From: Magnolia sinica
Taxonomy: Eukaryota > Streptophyta > Magnoliopsida > Magnoliales > Magnoliaceae
Assembly: GCF_029962835.1 (NCBI RefSeq)
Contig: NC_080575.1
Span: forward strand, 63,219,493-63,283,492
DNA length: 64,000 nt
Direction: 5' to 3'
Of this stretch, positions 44,844 through 56,660 are shown piece by piece. A program made the translations under genes and the position numbers. The stretch's first letter is position 1. Each line of letters opens with the position of its first letter. Below the pieces are notes generated by a model. It ran no database searches, had not been told where the DNA came from, and saw only the letters and a program-made list of their open reading frames with translations.

Positions 44844-45521
44844 TGATGGGGTTTTCCTCCTTAGTTCAAAGGAGAGGTAGTGCAGCGACCGTGTTGCTCG
44901 ACCGGTCGAGGCTCGCTTGACTCGAAGTCCAGCATGCTAGATTTTTTAGCCTCGACCAGTCGAGGACCTGGCTCGACTAGTCAAGGGTTATGCAAATTCT
45001 GTGCGATTTTGTGCAGACTGGATAAATTTGAGGCGGTATCGCAGAGGTACGGAAGGGGAGTTGCCTAAAATATAAATAGGGGTCCTTAGGGCTATTCTAG
45101 GGTATGCTAAGGCGTTTTCACGACTAAGGTGAGAGAGAAAAGAGAGAGAGGAAGCTTGTGGAAGGGAAGATTCTGCTCGTAGAGGTGACTGCGCAGTCAA
45201 CGTCTCGGCGCTTCTACGTCCTCGTGATCGGTGAGATCTCTCCATTTTTCATTATTCTCTTATTGTTCATCCACTCCTACGTGAGTGAAGAAGGTTTGAT
45301 CCAAGCGGTGTGTGCTTGTGATCGGTTATAACGTTCTACTTCATAGTGAATTGTTGCTCTGGACTAGGTCTCGTGGTTTTTACCTCTTCGAGTGTTTTCC
45401 AAGTAAAATCTCTTGTGTCGTGTGGTTTGTGCTTTGATTTATTTCATTGCTTTATTATATCTCATAATTCTAGTGTTTTAAAGAGGCGAGATCCTATGGT
45501 TTTGTGCAACGCAACCCAACA
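44844..45521 (+). repeat. 5' LTR of the copia element (678 bp)
   Basis: The start is TGATGGGGTTTTCCTCC and the end is GCAACGCAACCCAACA. Upstream of the TATA box (TATAAATA, 45071-45078) lie imperfect palindromes of the form CTCGACCGGTCGAG and CTCGACTAGTCAAG (44896-44990). GAGAGAGAAAAGAGAGAGAG follows the likely transcript start. The 3' LTR has an extra roughly 80 bp of palindromes. Confidence 0.92.
45071..45078 (+). promoter_or_regulatory. TATA box in the copia 5' LTR
   Basis: TATAAATA within CCTAAAATATAAATAGGGG is followed by GGTCCTTAGGGCTATTCTAG. The equivalent box in the 3' LTR is at 49819-49826. It would direct the genomic transcript. Confidence 0.75.
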
Positions 45522-45524
45522 AAG

Positions 45525-45536
45525 TGGTATTAGAGC
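45525..45536 (+). promoter_or_regulatory. Primer-binding site of the copia element
   Basis: TGGTATTAGAGC lies three bases after the 5' LTR. It matches the usual plant copia site complementary to initiator methionine tRNA (TGGTATCAGAGC) except for one C to T change. Confidence 0.88.
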
Positions 45537-45568
45537 GTTTAGGTTGGTTGAATAGAGTGGGATCAAGG

Positions 45569-48500
45569 ATGATCAGTCTCAATGGTTCTAACTGGACTAT
45601 ATGGAAAGCTAAGATGGAGGACTTGCTTTATTGCAAGGACTTGTATGCTCCAATTCTAGGCATATCAGCAAAGACAAAGAATATGCTAGATGATGATTGG
45701 AAGAAGTTAGATCAGAAGGTGGTGGAGTTTATTAGACAATGGCTGGACGATTCTGTATTCCACCATGTGTCTAGGGAGACCTCAACAGCTAGCCTATGGC
45801 TAAAATTGTAAGGGTTGTATGAGAGGAAGATAGCCGACAATAAGTTTTTTCTGATAAGACGACTTGTGAATCTCAAGTTCAAAGATAATGGTTCTGTGGT
45901 TGAGCACATGAATGATGTCAGCAATATATTGAACTAGCTCTTCGTTTTGAAGATGGTCATGGACGATAAACTACAGGCTTTGCTATTGCTTAGCTCTTTG
46001 CTTGACAGTTGGGAGACATTGGTGGTGTCTTTGAGTAATTCCACGCCAGACGAAAAGGTGTCCATGGAACAGGTAACTAATTGTCTCTTCAATTAGGAGA
46101 CAAGGAGGAAGTCTCAGGGGTTTACTCAATAAGAGGCCCTTGTGACACAAGATCGGGGGAGAGGAAAGAACAGAAAGGGCGGGAAGGCCCGGGATAAATC
46201 AAGAGATAAGTCGAGTGTTAGGAAGGATGTTGAATGCTGAAATTGTGGCAAGAAGGGCCACTACAAGCATGAATGTCATAAGAAGAAGCATGACAAGAAA
46301 GGAAAAGGAAAGGAGAAGGAAGATGAATTAGACTCCACTGCAGTCTCTTCAGATGGCGACGTTGTAGTTATTCTTTCGGCAGATCATGATGTTTGTCTCA
46401 TGGCTACGAGTCAGGACACCGACTGGGTGATAGACTTGGGAGCCTCGTTTCATACAACTCCACGTAGAGATTTCTTCACAAGCTACAAGTCAGGTGACTT
46501 TGGGACCGTGAACATAGGAAATTCTGGCATATCGAAGATCGTAGGGGTCAGTGATATTTGTGTGAAGACCGATGTGGGCTGCACATCGGTTCTCAGGGAG
46601 GTGAGGCATATTCTAGACCTTCGCCTCAACTTGATGTCGATGGGAAGGTTGGATGATGATGGCTATGAAAGCCGATTTGTTGGTGAGCACTAGAAGCCCA
46701 TCAAGGGTTCGTTAATCGCAGCCAGAGGAAACAAGTGTTGCATCCTTTACAAAGCAAGTGTCAGTGTGTGTAAGGTTGGGTTGAACACAGTGGAAGATTC
46801 AGCTACTGACATGTGGCATAAGCGTCTAGGCCACATGAGTGAAAAAGGGCTTCAACTACTAGCAAAGAAGCGACTCCTTCCAGATGTGACATGTATACCT
46901 CTCAAAACTTGTACTGACTATTTATCCGAGAAACAATATAGAGTTTCATTTGTTAAATCTGCTTATCATGTTAATAAAGTGCATGCATTAGATTTAGTTT
47001 ATTGTGATGTTTGTGGTCCTATGAGGATAAAAAACTTAGGTAGGGCATTGTATTTTGTCACTTTTATAGATGATCATCTAGGAGGGTTTAGGTTTATGCT
47101 TTGAAATCCAAGGACAAGGTCTTTGGTGTGTTTAAATTATTTTATGCTATGGTCGAGAGAGAGACAATTAGATTATTAAACTGCATCCGCATTAACAATG
47201 GTGGTGAATACATTGGCGACTTTCATGAGTATTGTAAGTCCCTGGGTATACGACATGAACAAATGGTTCCCAAGACCCCCCAACATAATGGTGTAGCTGA
47301 GTGAATGAATCACACCATTGTATAGAGAATCAGATGCATGTTATCCCATGCGAAGTTGCCCAGGATGTTCTGGGGAGAAGCAATGTACGGCAGTGTATTT
47401 GATAAACAGGTCTCCATCAGCCCCGTTAAATGGAGAAGTACCTGAGAAGGTATGGACTGGATAAGATCCATCGTACAATCATCTTAGGGTCTTTGGATGC
47501 AAGGCATCTGTTCACGTACCAAAGGATGAGAGGTCTAAGCTCGATACGAAGATCAGGCAATGTATGTTCTTGGGGTACGATGATGAAAAGTTCGACTATC
47601 AATTGTGGGATCCGACCGAGAAGAAGCTCGTCAAGAGCAGAGATGTGGTTTTCTTTAAAGATCAATGTATAGAAGACATTTGTAAGCCAGAGTAGACCCA
47701 ACCTAGTTCAAGTGAGCTAGAGGACATGGATCCGGTTATTCCTCCTATGGTGCCTGATGACGGAGGAGTACAACAAGGTGTAGAGGAGAGGGAGTTCCTA
47801 CAGAAGATGGATCGGGGGAGCAGCCCCCACTTGATCCACCAGTTGAGCAACAGGTGAGGAAGTCATATAGGGACTGACATCCGTACAAGAAGTACTCACC
47901 GCATGAGTACATTATGCTCACTGATAGGGGAGAGCCAAAAGATTATTTTGAGGCCCTATCCGACGAGCATAAGGGGGAGTGGTTGAAAGTTATGTAAGAG
48001 GAGATAGAATCCTTGCATAAGAACCACACCTATAATATGGTGAAATTGCCTAAGGGCAAGAAAGCTTTGAGCAACAAGTGTGTGTTTAGAAAGAAAGTTG
48101 AGAAGAATTCATAAATGAGGTTCAAGGCCAGACTTGTGGTGAAAAGGTTTGGTCAGAGGAAAGGTATAAACTTCAAGGAGATATTCTCACCAGTGGTGAA
48201 GATGACATCCATATGGGTGTTGCTTGGGTTGGCAGCTAACATAGATCTGGAGATAGAACAATTAGATGTTAAAACTGCCTTTCTCCATGGTGACCTGGAA
48301 GAAGAGATCTATATGCACCAACCAGAGGGGTTCGAAGTTAAGGGCAAAGACATATGGTGTGTAGGCTAAAGAAGAACTTGTATGGGCTGAAATAAGCTCC
48401 AAGACAATAGTACAAGAAGTTCGACTCGTTCATGTTAAAACATGAATATGGCAACGGAGTCAGACCACTATGTGTTCACGCACAAGTTCTTAGATGGTGA

Positions 48501-49493
48501 TTTCTTAGTTCTGTTGTTATACGTTGATGATATGCTCATCATAGGTAAAGACATCAAGAAGATCGACAAGCTAAAACAGGAGTTGGGAAAGTCGTTTGCG
48601 ATAAAAGACTTGAGCTCGGCTAAACAAATTATAGGAATGGAGATAACTCGTGACAGAAGCAACAGAAAGCTTTGGTTGTTACAAGAGTGGTATTTTGAGA
48701 AAGTCCTAAAGCGGTTCAATATGAGTGTAGTGAAGCCGGTCAGTACTCCACTGGATGGTCATTTTAAATTGAGCGACAAGTAGTATCCAAAGATGAAGGC
48801 AGAGGTAGATGAGATGAGGAAGATACTCTATACATCAGTGGTAGAAAGTTTGATGTATGCTATGTGTCTACGTGCCCAGACATAGCATTTGCGGTTGGTG
48901 TTGTCAGCCGGTATCTTGTCAATCCTGGCAAAGAACATTGGGCAGTAGTGAAATGGATACTGCGGTATCTAAGAGGCTTATCCAGGTTGAGCCTATGCTA
49001 TGGTGATGGAAAACTTGTGTTAGAAGGCTACACAGATGCAGATATGGCAGGTGACATAGACTCCAGGAAGTCTACATCAGGGTTCATGTTCACCTTTGCA
49101 GGGAGAGTCGTCTCTTAGCAGAGCAAGCTACAGAAGGTCGTAGCATTGTCGATGAGAGAGGCCGAGTACATTGCGTTCATTGAGGCATGTAAAGAGATGC
49201 TTTGGATGAAGAGGTTCCTATGGGAACTTAGCCTGAAGCACGAGCAGCACGTAGTCTATTGCGATAGTTAAAGTACTATATACTTGAGTAAGAATCCAAG
49301 TCAGCACTCCAAGTTGAAGCACATAGAGATTCGATATTACTGGATCAAAGATACTTTGAAACAGAATGTGTTATAGCTTGAGAAGGTCCACATGAACGAT
49401 AATAGGTCAAATATGATGACCAAGGCATTACTCAAGGGCAAGTTTGAGGTTTGTATAAACCTGACTGGCTTGAAGAAAAAGAATTCCTCTTGA
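45569..49493 (+). pseudogene. Copia gag-pol polyprotein, many stops
   Basis: Start MISLNGSNWTIWKAKMED is a typical copia gag. The knuckle CxNCGKKGHYKHECHKKK has its second position as TGA for Trp. Protease: DTDWVIDLGASFHTTPR, with DLG instead of DSG. Integrase: MWHKRLGHMSEKGLQLLAKK and YCDVCGPMRIKNLGRALYFV, then a shifted frame with INNGGEYIGDFHEYCKSLGI and PQHNGVAE. Reverse transcriptase: FKARLVVKRFGQRKGINFKE, LDVKTAFLHGDLEEEIYMHQ and VLLLYVDDMLIIGKDI, with the catalytic YVDD intact. RNase H: GYTDADMAGDIDSRKSTSGF and KVVALSMREAEYIAFIEACK. The end is LTGLKKKNSS with TGA at 49491. Many stops sit where Gln or Trp is expected (for example KxAPRQxYKKF at about 48390), consistent with C-to-T decay. 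Confidence 0.92.
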
Positions 49494-49495
49494 GT

Positions 49496-49511
49496 CGGAA
49501 AGGGAGAGATT
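49496..49511 (+). promoter_or_regulatory. Polypurine tract of the copia element
   Basis: CGGAAAGGGAGAGATT lies immediately before the TGATGGGG start of the 3' LTR and would prime plus-strand synthesis. Confidence 0.75.
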
Positions 49512-50271
49512 TGATGGGGTTTTCCTCCTCAGTTCAGAGGAGAGGTAGTGCAGCGACTGCGCTGCTTGACCGGCTGAGCAGGCTGCTCGACTGGTCGAAG
49601 GGAGTTGCTCGACCAGTTGAGTCTCGACTCGAAGTCCAACATGCTAGATTTTTTGGCCTTGACCAGTTGAAGGCCTGGCTCGACTAGTCGAGGGTCCACT
49701 CGAATAGTTGAGGACCTGGCTCGACTAGTCAAGGGTTACGCAGATTTTGCGCGATTTTATACGGACTGCGTAAATTTGAGGCGGTTTTGCAGAGATGCGG
49801 AATGGGAGTTGCCTAAACTATAAATAGGGGTCTCTAGGGCTATTCTAGGGTATGATAAGGCGTTTTCACGACCAAAGTGAGAGAGAAGAGAAAGAGAGAG
49901 AGGAAGCTTGTGGAAGGGAGGATTCTGCTCGTAGAGGTAACTGCGCAGTCGACGTCTCAGCGCTTCTATATCCTCGTGATCGGTAAGATTTATTCGTTTT
50001 TCATTATTCTCTTATTATTCATCCACTCCTAAGTGAGTGAAGAAGGTTTGATCCAAGCGGTGTGTGCTTGTGATCGGTTGTAACGTTCTACTTCATAGTG
50101 AATTGTTACTCTGGACTGGGTCCTGTGGTTTTTACCTATTCGATGGTTTTCCACGTAAAATCTCGTGTTGTATAGTTTGTGTTTTGATTTATTTCATTGC
50201 TTTATTATATCCTATAATTCTAGTATTTTGGAGAGGTGAAATCCTAAGGTTTTGTGCAACGCACCCCAATA
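49512..50271 (+). repeat. 3' LTR of the copia element (760 bp)
   Basis: This LTR is colinear with the 5' LTR but about 82 bp longer. The extra material is additional imperfect CTCGACYRGTCGAG palindromes at about 49575-49620 and 49690-49715. The TATA box is at 49819-49826 in CTAAACTATAAATAGGGG. It ends ACCCCAATA before CATCG. Confidence 0.92.
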
Positions 50272-50276
50272 CATCG

Positions 50277-50820
50277 TTTGGCCCATGTCCTCACATGATA
50301 TGAAAAAATTGGAGACAGGTAGATTTCTAACAAACATCACAGTGGGCTCCATCGAACTTGCTATGCTGTGGTGGGAAGTTTGACCGTCGCAGGCAAGGGA
50401 CACCATGTGCAGTAAGTTATTGTACTTAGAATCTAGGGGCTATGTAGGAAGTCCTTGCACGCTCAGAAGCTGGGGGCTGATGTTCGTGAGAAATTCACTC
50501 CATTGTATTGGAAGCTTGTGTTAGGACATGGGCCCAAAAATAAGTAGATTTAAAACTCAAGTGGGCCGCTGCACAGAAAAAAGTAGGCAGTGAAACTTCT
50601 ACCATTGAAATCTCGTGGAGTCCACCTTAATATTTATATGCCATCCATGCTGTTCATAAGGTCACTCCTGTGAGGATAAACCAAAAACAAAAAAATATTA
50701 GCCTGATCCAATAGTTATGTGGCAACACAAATGTTTGAATAATGGATGTTTAATTCTTACTTATATTATGTGGTGTGGACCCACTTGAGTTTTGGATTGC
50801 CTCATTTTTTGATTCATCTC
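50277..50820. repeat. Two fragments of the long-inverted-repeat family
   Basis: A right-arm piece (about 50277-50360) ends AACATCACAGTGGGCTCC. A second, near-complete copy (about 50440-50830) has TTAGGACATGGGCCCAAAAA, CTCAAGTGGGCCGCTGCAC, TGTTCATAAGGTCACTCC and TGGTGTGGACCCACTTGAG. Both abut the 3' end of the copia element and may have been its insertion target. Confidence 0.65.
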
Positions 50821-51350
50821 TGACGCAGATTTCCTGTGAAAGCCTTCTCCAAGAAGTTCCTGCAGAAGGATGCTGGGTGGGGCCCACTTCAATGTATGTG
50901 AGAAATCCATTCCATCCATCCATTTATCCATATGAAGAGATCAATTTAGGATGTGCAGCCAAAAATGATGTGCATAACTCGAGTGGGTAACACGAGGAAA
51001 AGTTGAGAAAACAAATTCCTACCATTGAATCCTTCGTGAGCTCGACCTTGATGTAACCGTTTATAGAGTCATTTCCAATTGAATGAAGTGGAAACACCAA
51101 AAATATACTCTGATACAGAACTTTTATAGTCATAAGAATGCTTCAACGGTGCTCACTGAATGCCCGTTGTTTCCTCTCGTTTGGGCCACTTGAGTGTTGG
51201 ATATATCTCATTTTTGGTCTAAAGTCCTAGATGAGCTAGAAAACCGGATGGACAAGGTGGATTTCTCACAAACACCCATGTAGGCCCCAACAAGCATCCT
51301 TGTGCAGGAACTTCCTGCTAAAAGCTTTGGCAGGAAACCTGCGTCCGTTC
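50820..51350. repeat. Long-inverted-repeat element, TTCCTG subfamily, full copy
   Basis: It starts ACGCAGATTTCCTGTGAAAG and GAAGTTCCTGCAGAAGGATG, then GGGTGGGGCCCACTTC. It ends with CAAGCATCCTTGTGCAGGAA, CTTCCTGCTAAAAGCTTTGG and CAGGAAACCTGCGTC. The outer TTCCTG/CAGGAA extension matches the copy at 5640-6002. Confidence 0.8.
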
Positions 51351-52848
51351 ATCTTCTAACATGATCCGGAAAAATGAATGGCGGTGGATTTCTCAAAAAT
51401 ATCACGGTAGGACCCATGTACTTTATGAGCGCAGGGCAGAGTCTAAGACAGTCCACGCCCTAGGCTGAGCATGGAGGAATCGTATGATGCGTAGCCCCAC
51501 GCTTTGAATTATGAGACCTGTAGCCACGGCTAGGTAATCCAGAACATTGGTCTGTTGTGCCCCCATGTTATATGTACTATATGTCCAAGTTCTCTGTGGT
51601 GGAATGATTTTGACCATTGGATTTGCGGCCCATGGATAGATAGTTAAGAAGAGAAATACAGTGATTTAAGTTCAACCGAAAATGGTCCTAATATTGATCG
51701 TTAGATTGGGACCCTAATCCGATTGCCAGAGATTGGATGGTTAGGATCCGACAATTGCTGTGGGTTTAAATTCAACTGAGTCGGTATGTGCTCTGTGAAC
51801 CATGGACCAACATCACCTCCTACAAATGGTGCAAAACTATCATTGTAGCCTTTACCATCGAAGTTACCTACCACGCATATTCAATGTCATTACATGCAAC
51901 GTACGTGTACCATCTCCAGACTTTTCATTTGTTGCCCCTCCCGTAAACGTTGGCATACTAGCCATCTCACAAACATAACGGTGGGGCCCCCAGATTTCAA
52001 ATGGGCCGTCAGGGACGAGTCCAACGGAGAGACCATAACCCTGGGCAATTAGCATGTATTAGTGGTTGTCGTCTTCATCTTCTTCTTTGTGTGCGTGTCA
52101 AGTGGGCGTTCGCAATTTCTTTCAGGCCATTTTTATTTTTCCAGATGGGTTTATTTCTTAGATGATTTTAGGCATTATCTTACCAGAAATCAGCAGATGG
52201 AGCAACTGTTAGTGTTATATGTCCGCACGATTCAATCAAACATGAGGCCATATTTAGTATTATGTGAATGCACGATTCAATCAAACATGAGGCTACACGT
52301 GTTAATGAGGGCCTTAACATGTGCGATTGGGATTAGAATAGGGCCGGCATGCTAGAGTCATACTTGACTCAAGGTTAATTGAACATTGGTGCCCCTGTGT
52401 TGAGATAAACTGATTAAGACCGAACTCATGGGATCGGGCCACCCATTCAACCACAGACGATTACAGCCATGGGATGATTTTAGAAGAGTAGGGTCTAGTC
52501 ATTCCAAATGAATTTTTTACCTTGCATTTAAGGACTTTTTCTTTCACCAGTAATAATAAACTTTGTATTTCTCAATAAAATGAAGATGAACATATTTAAA
52601 ACAAAAGGGGTTAAAAATGCTGATTTTATTGATATGGATCCGAAGCTTAAGTACAATCGACAGAGAAATAAACAGAAGATAAATACTTGAGATCTCCTAT
52701 TGGACAAACAATCAAGACAAATTTGTCAACATGATGTGATCTTCCAAGTAATCAGTTGATCAGGATCCAACGATAGAAGGTCATGGATATTTATATTACT
52801 CCTAAGCATATTGTAGCAATGGCGCTAGGTAGTAGTGATCTATCCTAA
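51351..52848. other. Unassigned sequence with a small duplication
   Basis: No gene is recognised. Small pieces of the long-inverted-repeat family occur at about 51360-51425 and 51945-51985. A phrase ACGATTCAATCAAACATGAG occurs twice (about 52227 and 52271), a 44-bp local tandem duplication. The open frame across it has no known domain. Confidence 0.45.
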
Positions 52849-52856
52849 CCTAAACC

Positions 52857-53143
52857 TAGAGCTGGGCAGGGGACTACTTGACTTGCCTAACTCAACTCAT
52901 CTAACTCATTTAGACCCAACTCGACCTGACCCGAACCGAATGGGTGAGTCAGTTCGAATCGAGTAGGTTTCTCCCAATCCGAACTCAAACCGAGTCGAGT
53001 TCGAGTTACCAAGTAACTCGACTCGACTCGATCTGAAACCGATTCGACTCAGTTTTGGGTATATATATATAATAAAAAACCTCGACCTGATCCTAAACTA
53101 GCTCTTCATCCCTCATCCTCCTCTTCCAATCCTGACAACCACC

Positions 53144-53187
<44 letters not shown>

Positions 53188-53232
53188 CTCCACTCCCTCT
53201 CATCCTCCTCTTCCAAGCCCACCACCATCACC

Positions 53233-53277
<45 letters not shown>

Positions 53278-53338
53278 CCTCCCTCCTCTCCACTCCCTCC
53301 CATCCTCCTCTTCCAAGCACACCACCATCACCACCACC

Positions 53339-53380
<42 letters not shown>

Positions 53381-53429
53381 CCACTCCCTCCCATCCTCCT
53401 CTTCCAAACCCACCACCACCACCACCACC

Positions 53430-53480
<51 letters not shown>

Positions 53481-53698
53481 TCTCTCAATCCTAATCGGTG
53501 CCAACTAGAACCGACTTGGTACTTTTTTCTGGGTCAAACTTGGTCTGGATCAATCTAGGCCAGACTCGGATTCGGATCTGTTTAGGCATGCTGGACTCAG
53601 AACTAAGTCGAGTCGATTTTGTGTCAGGCCTATTTCAAAAACCGGATCGAGTCGGGTCAGCCCTAACTCGGTCCGACTCGACTCGATGCCCAGCTCTA
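52857..53698. mobile_element. hAT element with TAGAGCTGGGCA ends, perfect target duplication
   Basis: The left end TAGAGCTGGGCAGGGGAC and the inverted right end TAGAGCTGGGCATCGAGTCG share 12 bp exactly. The flanks CCTAAACC at 52849-52856 and 53699-53706 are identical. Subterminal regions are repeats of GACTCGA/TCGAGT. The centre is a CT-rich minisatellite (53110-53480). The 842-bp element has no transposase and belongs to the family of 41109-42519. Confidence 0.92.
53110..53480. repeat. CT-rich minisatellite, four units of about 90-110 bp
   Basis: Each unit has CATCCTCCTCTTCCAA, then a CCACCACCATCACC-like run, then 15-25 CT pairs, then CCTCCACTCCCTC. Long Arg/Glu frames on the minus strand are artefacts of this composition. 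Confidence 0.93.
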
Positions 53699-53706
53699 CC
53701 TAAACC

Positions 53707-55264
53707 TCAGACATTGTGTAGTGTGGCTGGACAGAAGTGGAGGGGCAAAAAAATAATATAAAAGATAAAAGTAGTGTTGCGTTATGAAGATATATTTTGT
53801 TTGACGTGGGCCTAGAGCTCTTCATCACAATTTTCTTTTATAGCTTTAGAAGGCGGTAAAACCCTTGCTGGTTTTCCTTGCTAACCCATGATTCTTGACA
53901 ATTACGATGCTCGATTATTTTCTAATCATCCCAGCTTGGCCAAAGAGATTTTCACAAATTAGAACCGTTTTCAGATAACTGGCTAACATGACTGTGGAGA
54001 TCCGTTGATATTATAGGATTAGTTTTGCTCAATCCAAATCGATCTTGAATTCATTGTTTCCCATCCGCTCTGATATTGATCCAATTCTTAAATCTTCATA
54101 ATTGCCACAAGAGCACCGATCGTCTTTTGGAAGATCTCCCATTTTGGAAGGATTACGCTAGATGACCATACAAAGCATATTCAAATTTGTGATTAGATCC
54201 TTATCTCGACGGGTATTTTATATACTTGTCGAGCATGTTGTCTTGGTCACATGTGCCACATGAATTAGGGCTACATGTCATTCGTCACTTCGTCTTTGCA
54301 ACATATGTGTGGTTTTTCTACCACTTTGCTTTTGACAGGTGATTTGTCTCTGAATGAGGGGGGGCAAAAGATATCCTCGAGTGCGAATAAGATTTTATCA
54401 TTATTAAGCGCGTGATGCCAACACGTGGCAGTATCTTATTAGTCCACATCAGTATGCCAAAAGCGGGTGTAAACAATGTCTCACATCCCTTTGCATTGGA
54501 AGATGTGATGGGACGTTTGACATTTCAACTTCGACGGTCGCTCTGACACGCAACATGTGGTGGCATGGGGTACACACTTGTCTGCCGTGCGCATTAATGG
54601 CTACGTCGAAAATCTCCTGTCATGATTGCTAACTTTTAATGCGGATATGAAATCCGATAGCCATTTCATTTTTAAATGGTTTTGTTTCCATCCTTATCAT
54701 CTTTTCACTTTTATAATCTTTTGATTTCTTAATTTTTCCTATGGTTCATGTGGTGGCAACACCCTGAAAAAATGATGCTCTATGTGGGTGGTGGCTAAAG
54801 CTCAGGAGCTTAGCGATTATTTTATTAAGAAAAATGAAAATATGTAAAGACGAAGTACCCAACTTCTTGAAGGACAATTGGCTAGATACATTTTATTTCC
54901 TTTACTTTCTCTTTCACTTGCTATAATGCATGTAACCGTTTCTGAGAGAGATTTTTGTACCATGCCTATGTAACTAGCCAATTAAGGAAATACAAAAGTT
55001 CCTTTTCACATATGTTGATTCTTACATTTTCCCTTTTTATTATTTATTTTCATCGGCCTGCTCAACTGCTAATTCATCTTCTCTCTACATTAACTCCCAT
55101 AGATTTGGGTAATACTTTTTTCAAATATTGGCCATTAATGAGATTCCTACTTTCATAATCATTCATGTCTTATAGCAGATATGCTCCTCTTTTCAGCACT
55201 CACTTGATTTTTAGCAGTCCTTCCCATGTTGGAGACCACTTACCATACTTACAACTTTTAACAT
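53707..55264. other. Unassigned sequence
   Basis: About 1.5 kb with no recognisable gene, element end or tandem repeat. It may be old host intergenic DNA. Confidence 0.45.
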
Positions 55265-56646
55265 TGTTCACAACCCCAAGTGTAGGGTCGCGATGTAGTA
55301 ATAATCTCAGTGAGACCGAGGTCGAATCCACAGGGACTAATCTCATGTGATTTCTGAAAGCAACTAGAAGAAGAACTAGAAAAAGATGAAAACCTAAATT
55401 TAAAATATTTGAGAGTAATTGTGAGAGATTTAATGAAAAACTTAAGAAATTCAAAGGTGGGAAACTAGGGTTTCCAAGGATCTACTTGTAGAGATCAGGG
55501 AGATCTATACTTGATTCATGTCACACGATTGGAATCGGAGTCCCATCCTATCCAATTGGAAGATATCTGAGTAAAATCAAATTTGAACTTTCTTTGACCT
55601 AATTCTTAATGGAAGAGTAGTGTGAGAACTAGAAGGGATAACGTCACAAAACCATGCCCAGGAGACAAGGCAAACAACAGGATTTACCAATCCCATAACC
55701 AATTTGGGAGAATTGTGAAAGTTAGGGATGATTCCATCATCCAACCATACCCAAGGGACGATGGTGAACAACAAGATTTTCTAAATTCATAATCTCAATA
55801 TATGAAAAGAACATACTCAAAGCTATCGCAGATCCATTGTAATTTGAGTTATAACAAACCATTAAAAACTGAAAGTATTCCTTATAATCAAACTAGAATC
55901 AAAGAGAGTTCAATATAAACATGAATTAAAGCAATAGAAACATCCCATCACGCTACAAGCTTCACCTCTTAGCCATAGCTAAGAGGTTTAGCCAACCATA
56001 GACATGATTAAACTAGAATCTCTTAATAAAAGCATAAAAACTACTAAGGAAAGGGAAGAAAAACTCTGGGTGATGGCTTCTCCACACTTTTTCTCCACTT
56101 CTCAAACCCTAAATGATGCTTAGGGGTGCCCTAGGGACCCCTATTTATAGTTTTAGTCTTTAGACTTTGGCACTGAGTTGGAAATTTTTGAAAACCGCTT
56201 CAAATTTCCGCACTTTGTGTGCTGGCTGCGTAACTCAGGACTAGTCGAGGGTCACCTTCGACTGGTTGAGGATGACTTGATTTTAGCAATTTTAGTTGCT
56301 AGAGTTCGGGTCGAGGCAGCTCGATTGGTCGAGCCAGGACTAGTCGAGCGTACACAGGACTAGTCAAGCCGGAACTAGGACTGGTCGAGGATAACACAAA
56401 TTCACTTCAAAACTCCAATTTTCTTTATTCTTAACTTGATTTTCTTAGATCTTTAGTATGTGCATTCTTCATTCTTGGTCTTGGTAATTCTTGAGCATTA
56501 AATCCATGCTTTTAATATCCTTTTTAATCCAAGCTCTTAAATTCACCTTTCACCACAAACATGATTAAAATAGAACATTAAGCACTATCATGTTCATAAA
56601 TCTAAGGAATAACTATGGTCCAATATGCAATATTTGACCCTCAACA
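55265..56646 (-). repeat. 3' LTR of the Athila-like element (1,382 bp)
   Basis: On the minus strand it starts TGTTGAGGGTCAAATATTGC (56646) and ends GGTTGTGAACA (55265), giving TGTT/AACA ends. It contains a TATA box on the minus strand (56149-56142) preceded by CTCGACTAGTC-type palindromes (56235-56395). The U5 side matches the partial 5' LTR at 63603-64000, which fixes the left border. Confidence 0.88.
56142..56149 (-). promoter_or_regulatory. TATA box in the Athila-like 3' LTR
   Basis: The minus strand reads AAACTATAAATAGGGGTCCC and then TAGGGCACCCC. The neighbourhood is nearly the same as around the copia TATA boxes. Confidence 0.75.
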
Positions 56647-56660
56647 AAATCCCCAACTAG
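56647..56660 (-). promoter_or_regulatory. Polypurine tract region of the Athila-like element
   Basis: The minus strand reads CTAGTTGGGGATTT directly before the LTR start TGTTGAGGG, as in other elements of this group. Confidence 0.65.

Larger units (their letters stand above)
44844..50271 (+). mobile_element. Ty1/copia LTR retrotransposon, complete in structure
   Basis: The element has a 5' LTR (44844-45521), a primer-binding site, a gag-protease-integrase-RT-RNase H order (copia type), a polypurine tract and a 3' LTR (49512-50271). Flanks CATTG (44839-44843) and CATCG (50272-50276) match 4 of 5. The LTRs start TGATGGGG and end CCCAACA or CCCAATA. The LTRs differ at many positions, and the polyprotein has many stops, so the insertion is old. 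Confidence 0.92.

Noticed and set aside
53106-53488. Arg/Glu-rich frames on the minus strand
   Set aside because: Products of the (GA)n runs in the CT-rich minisatellite.
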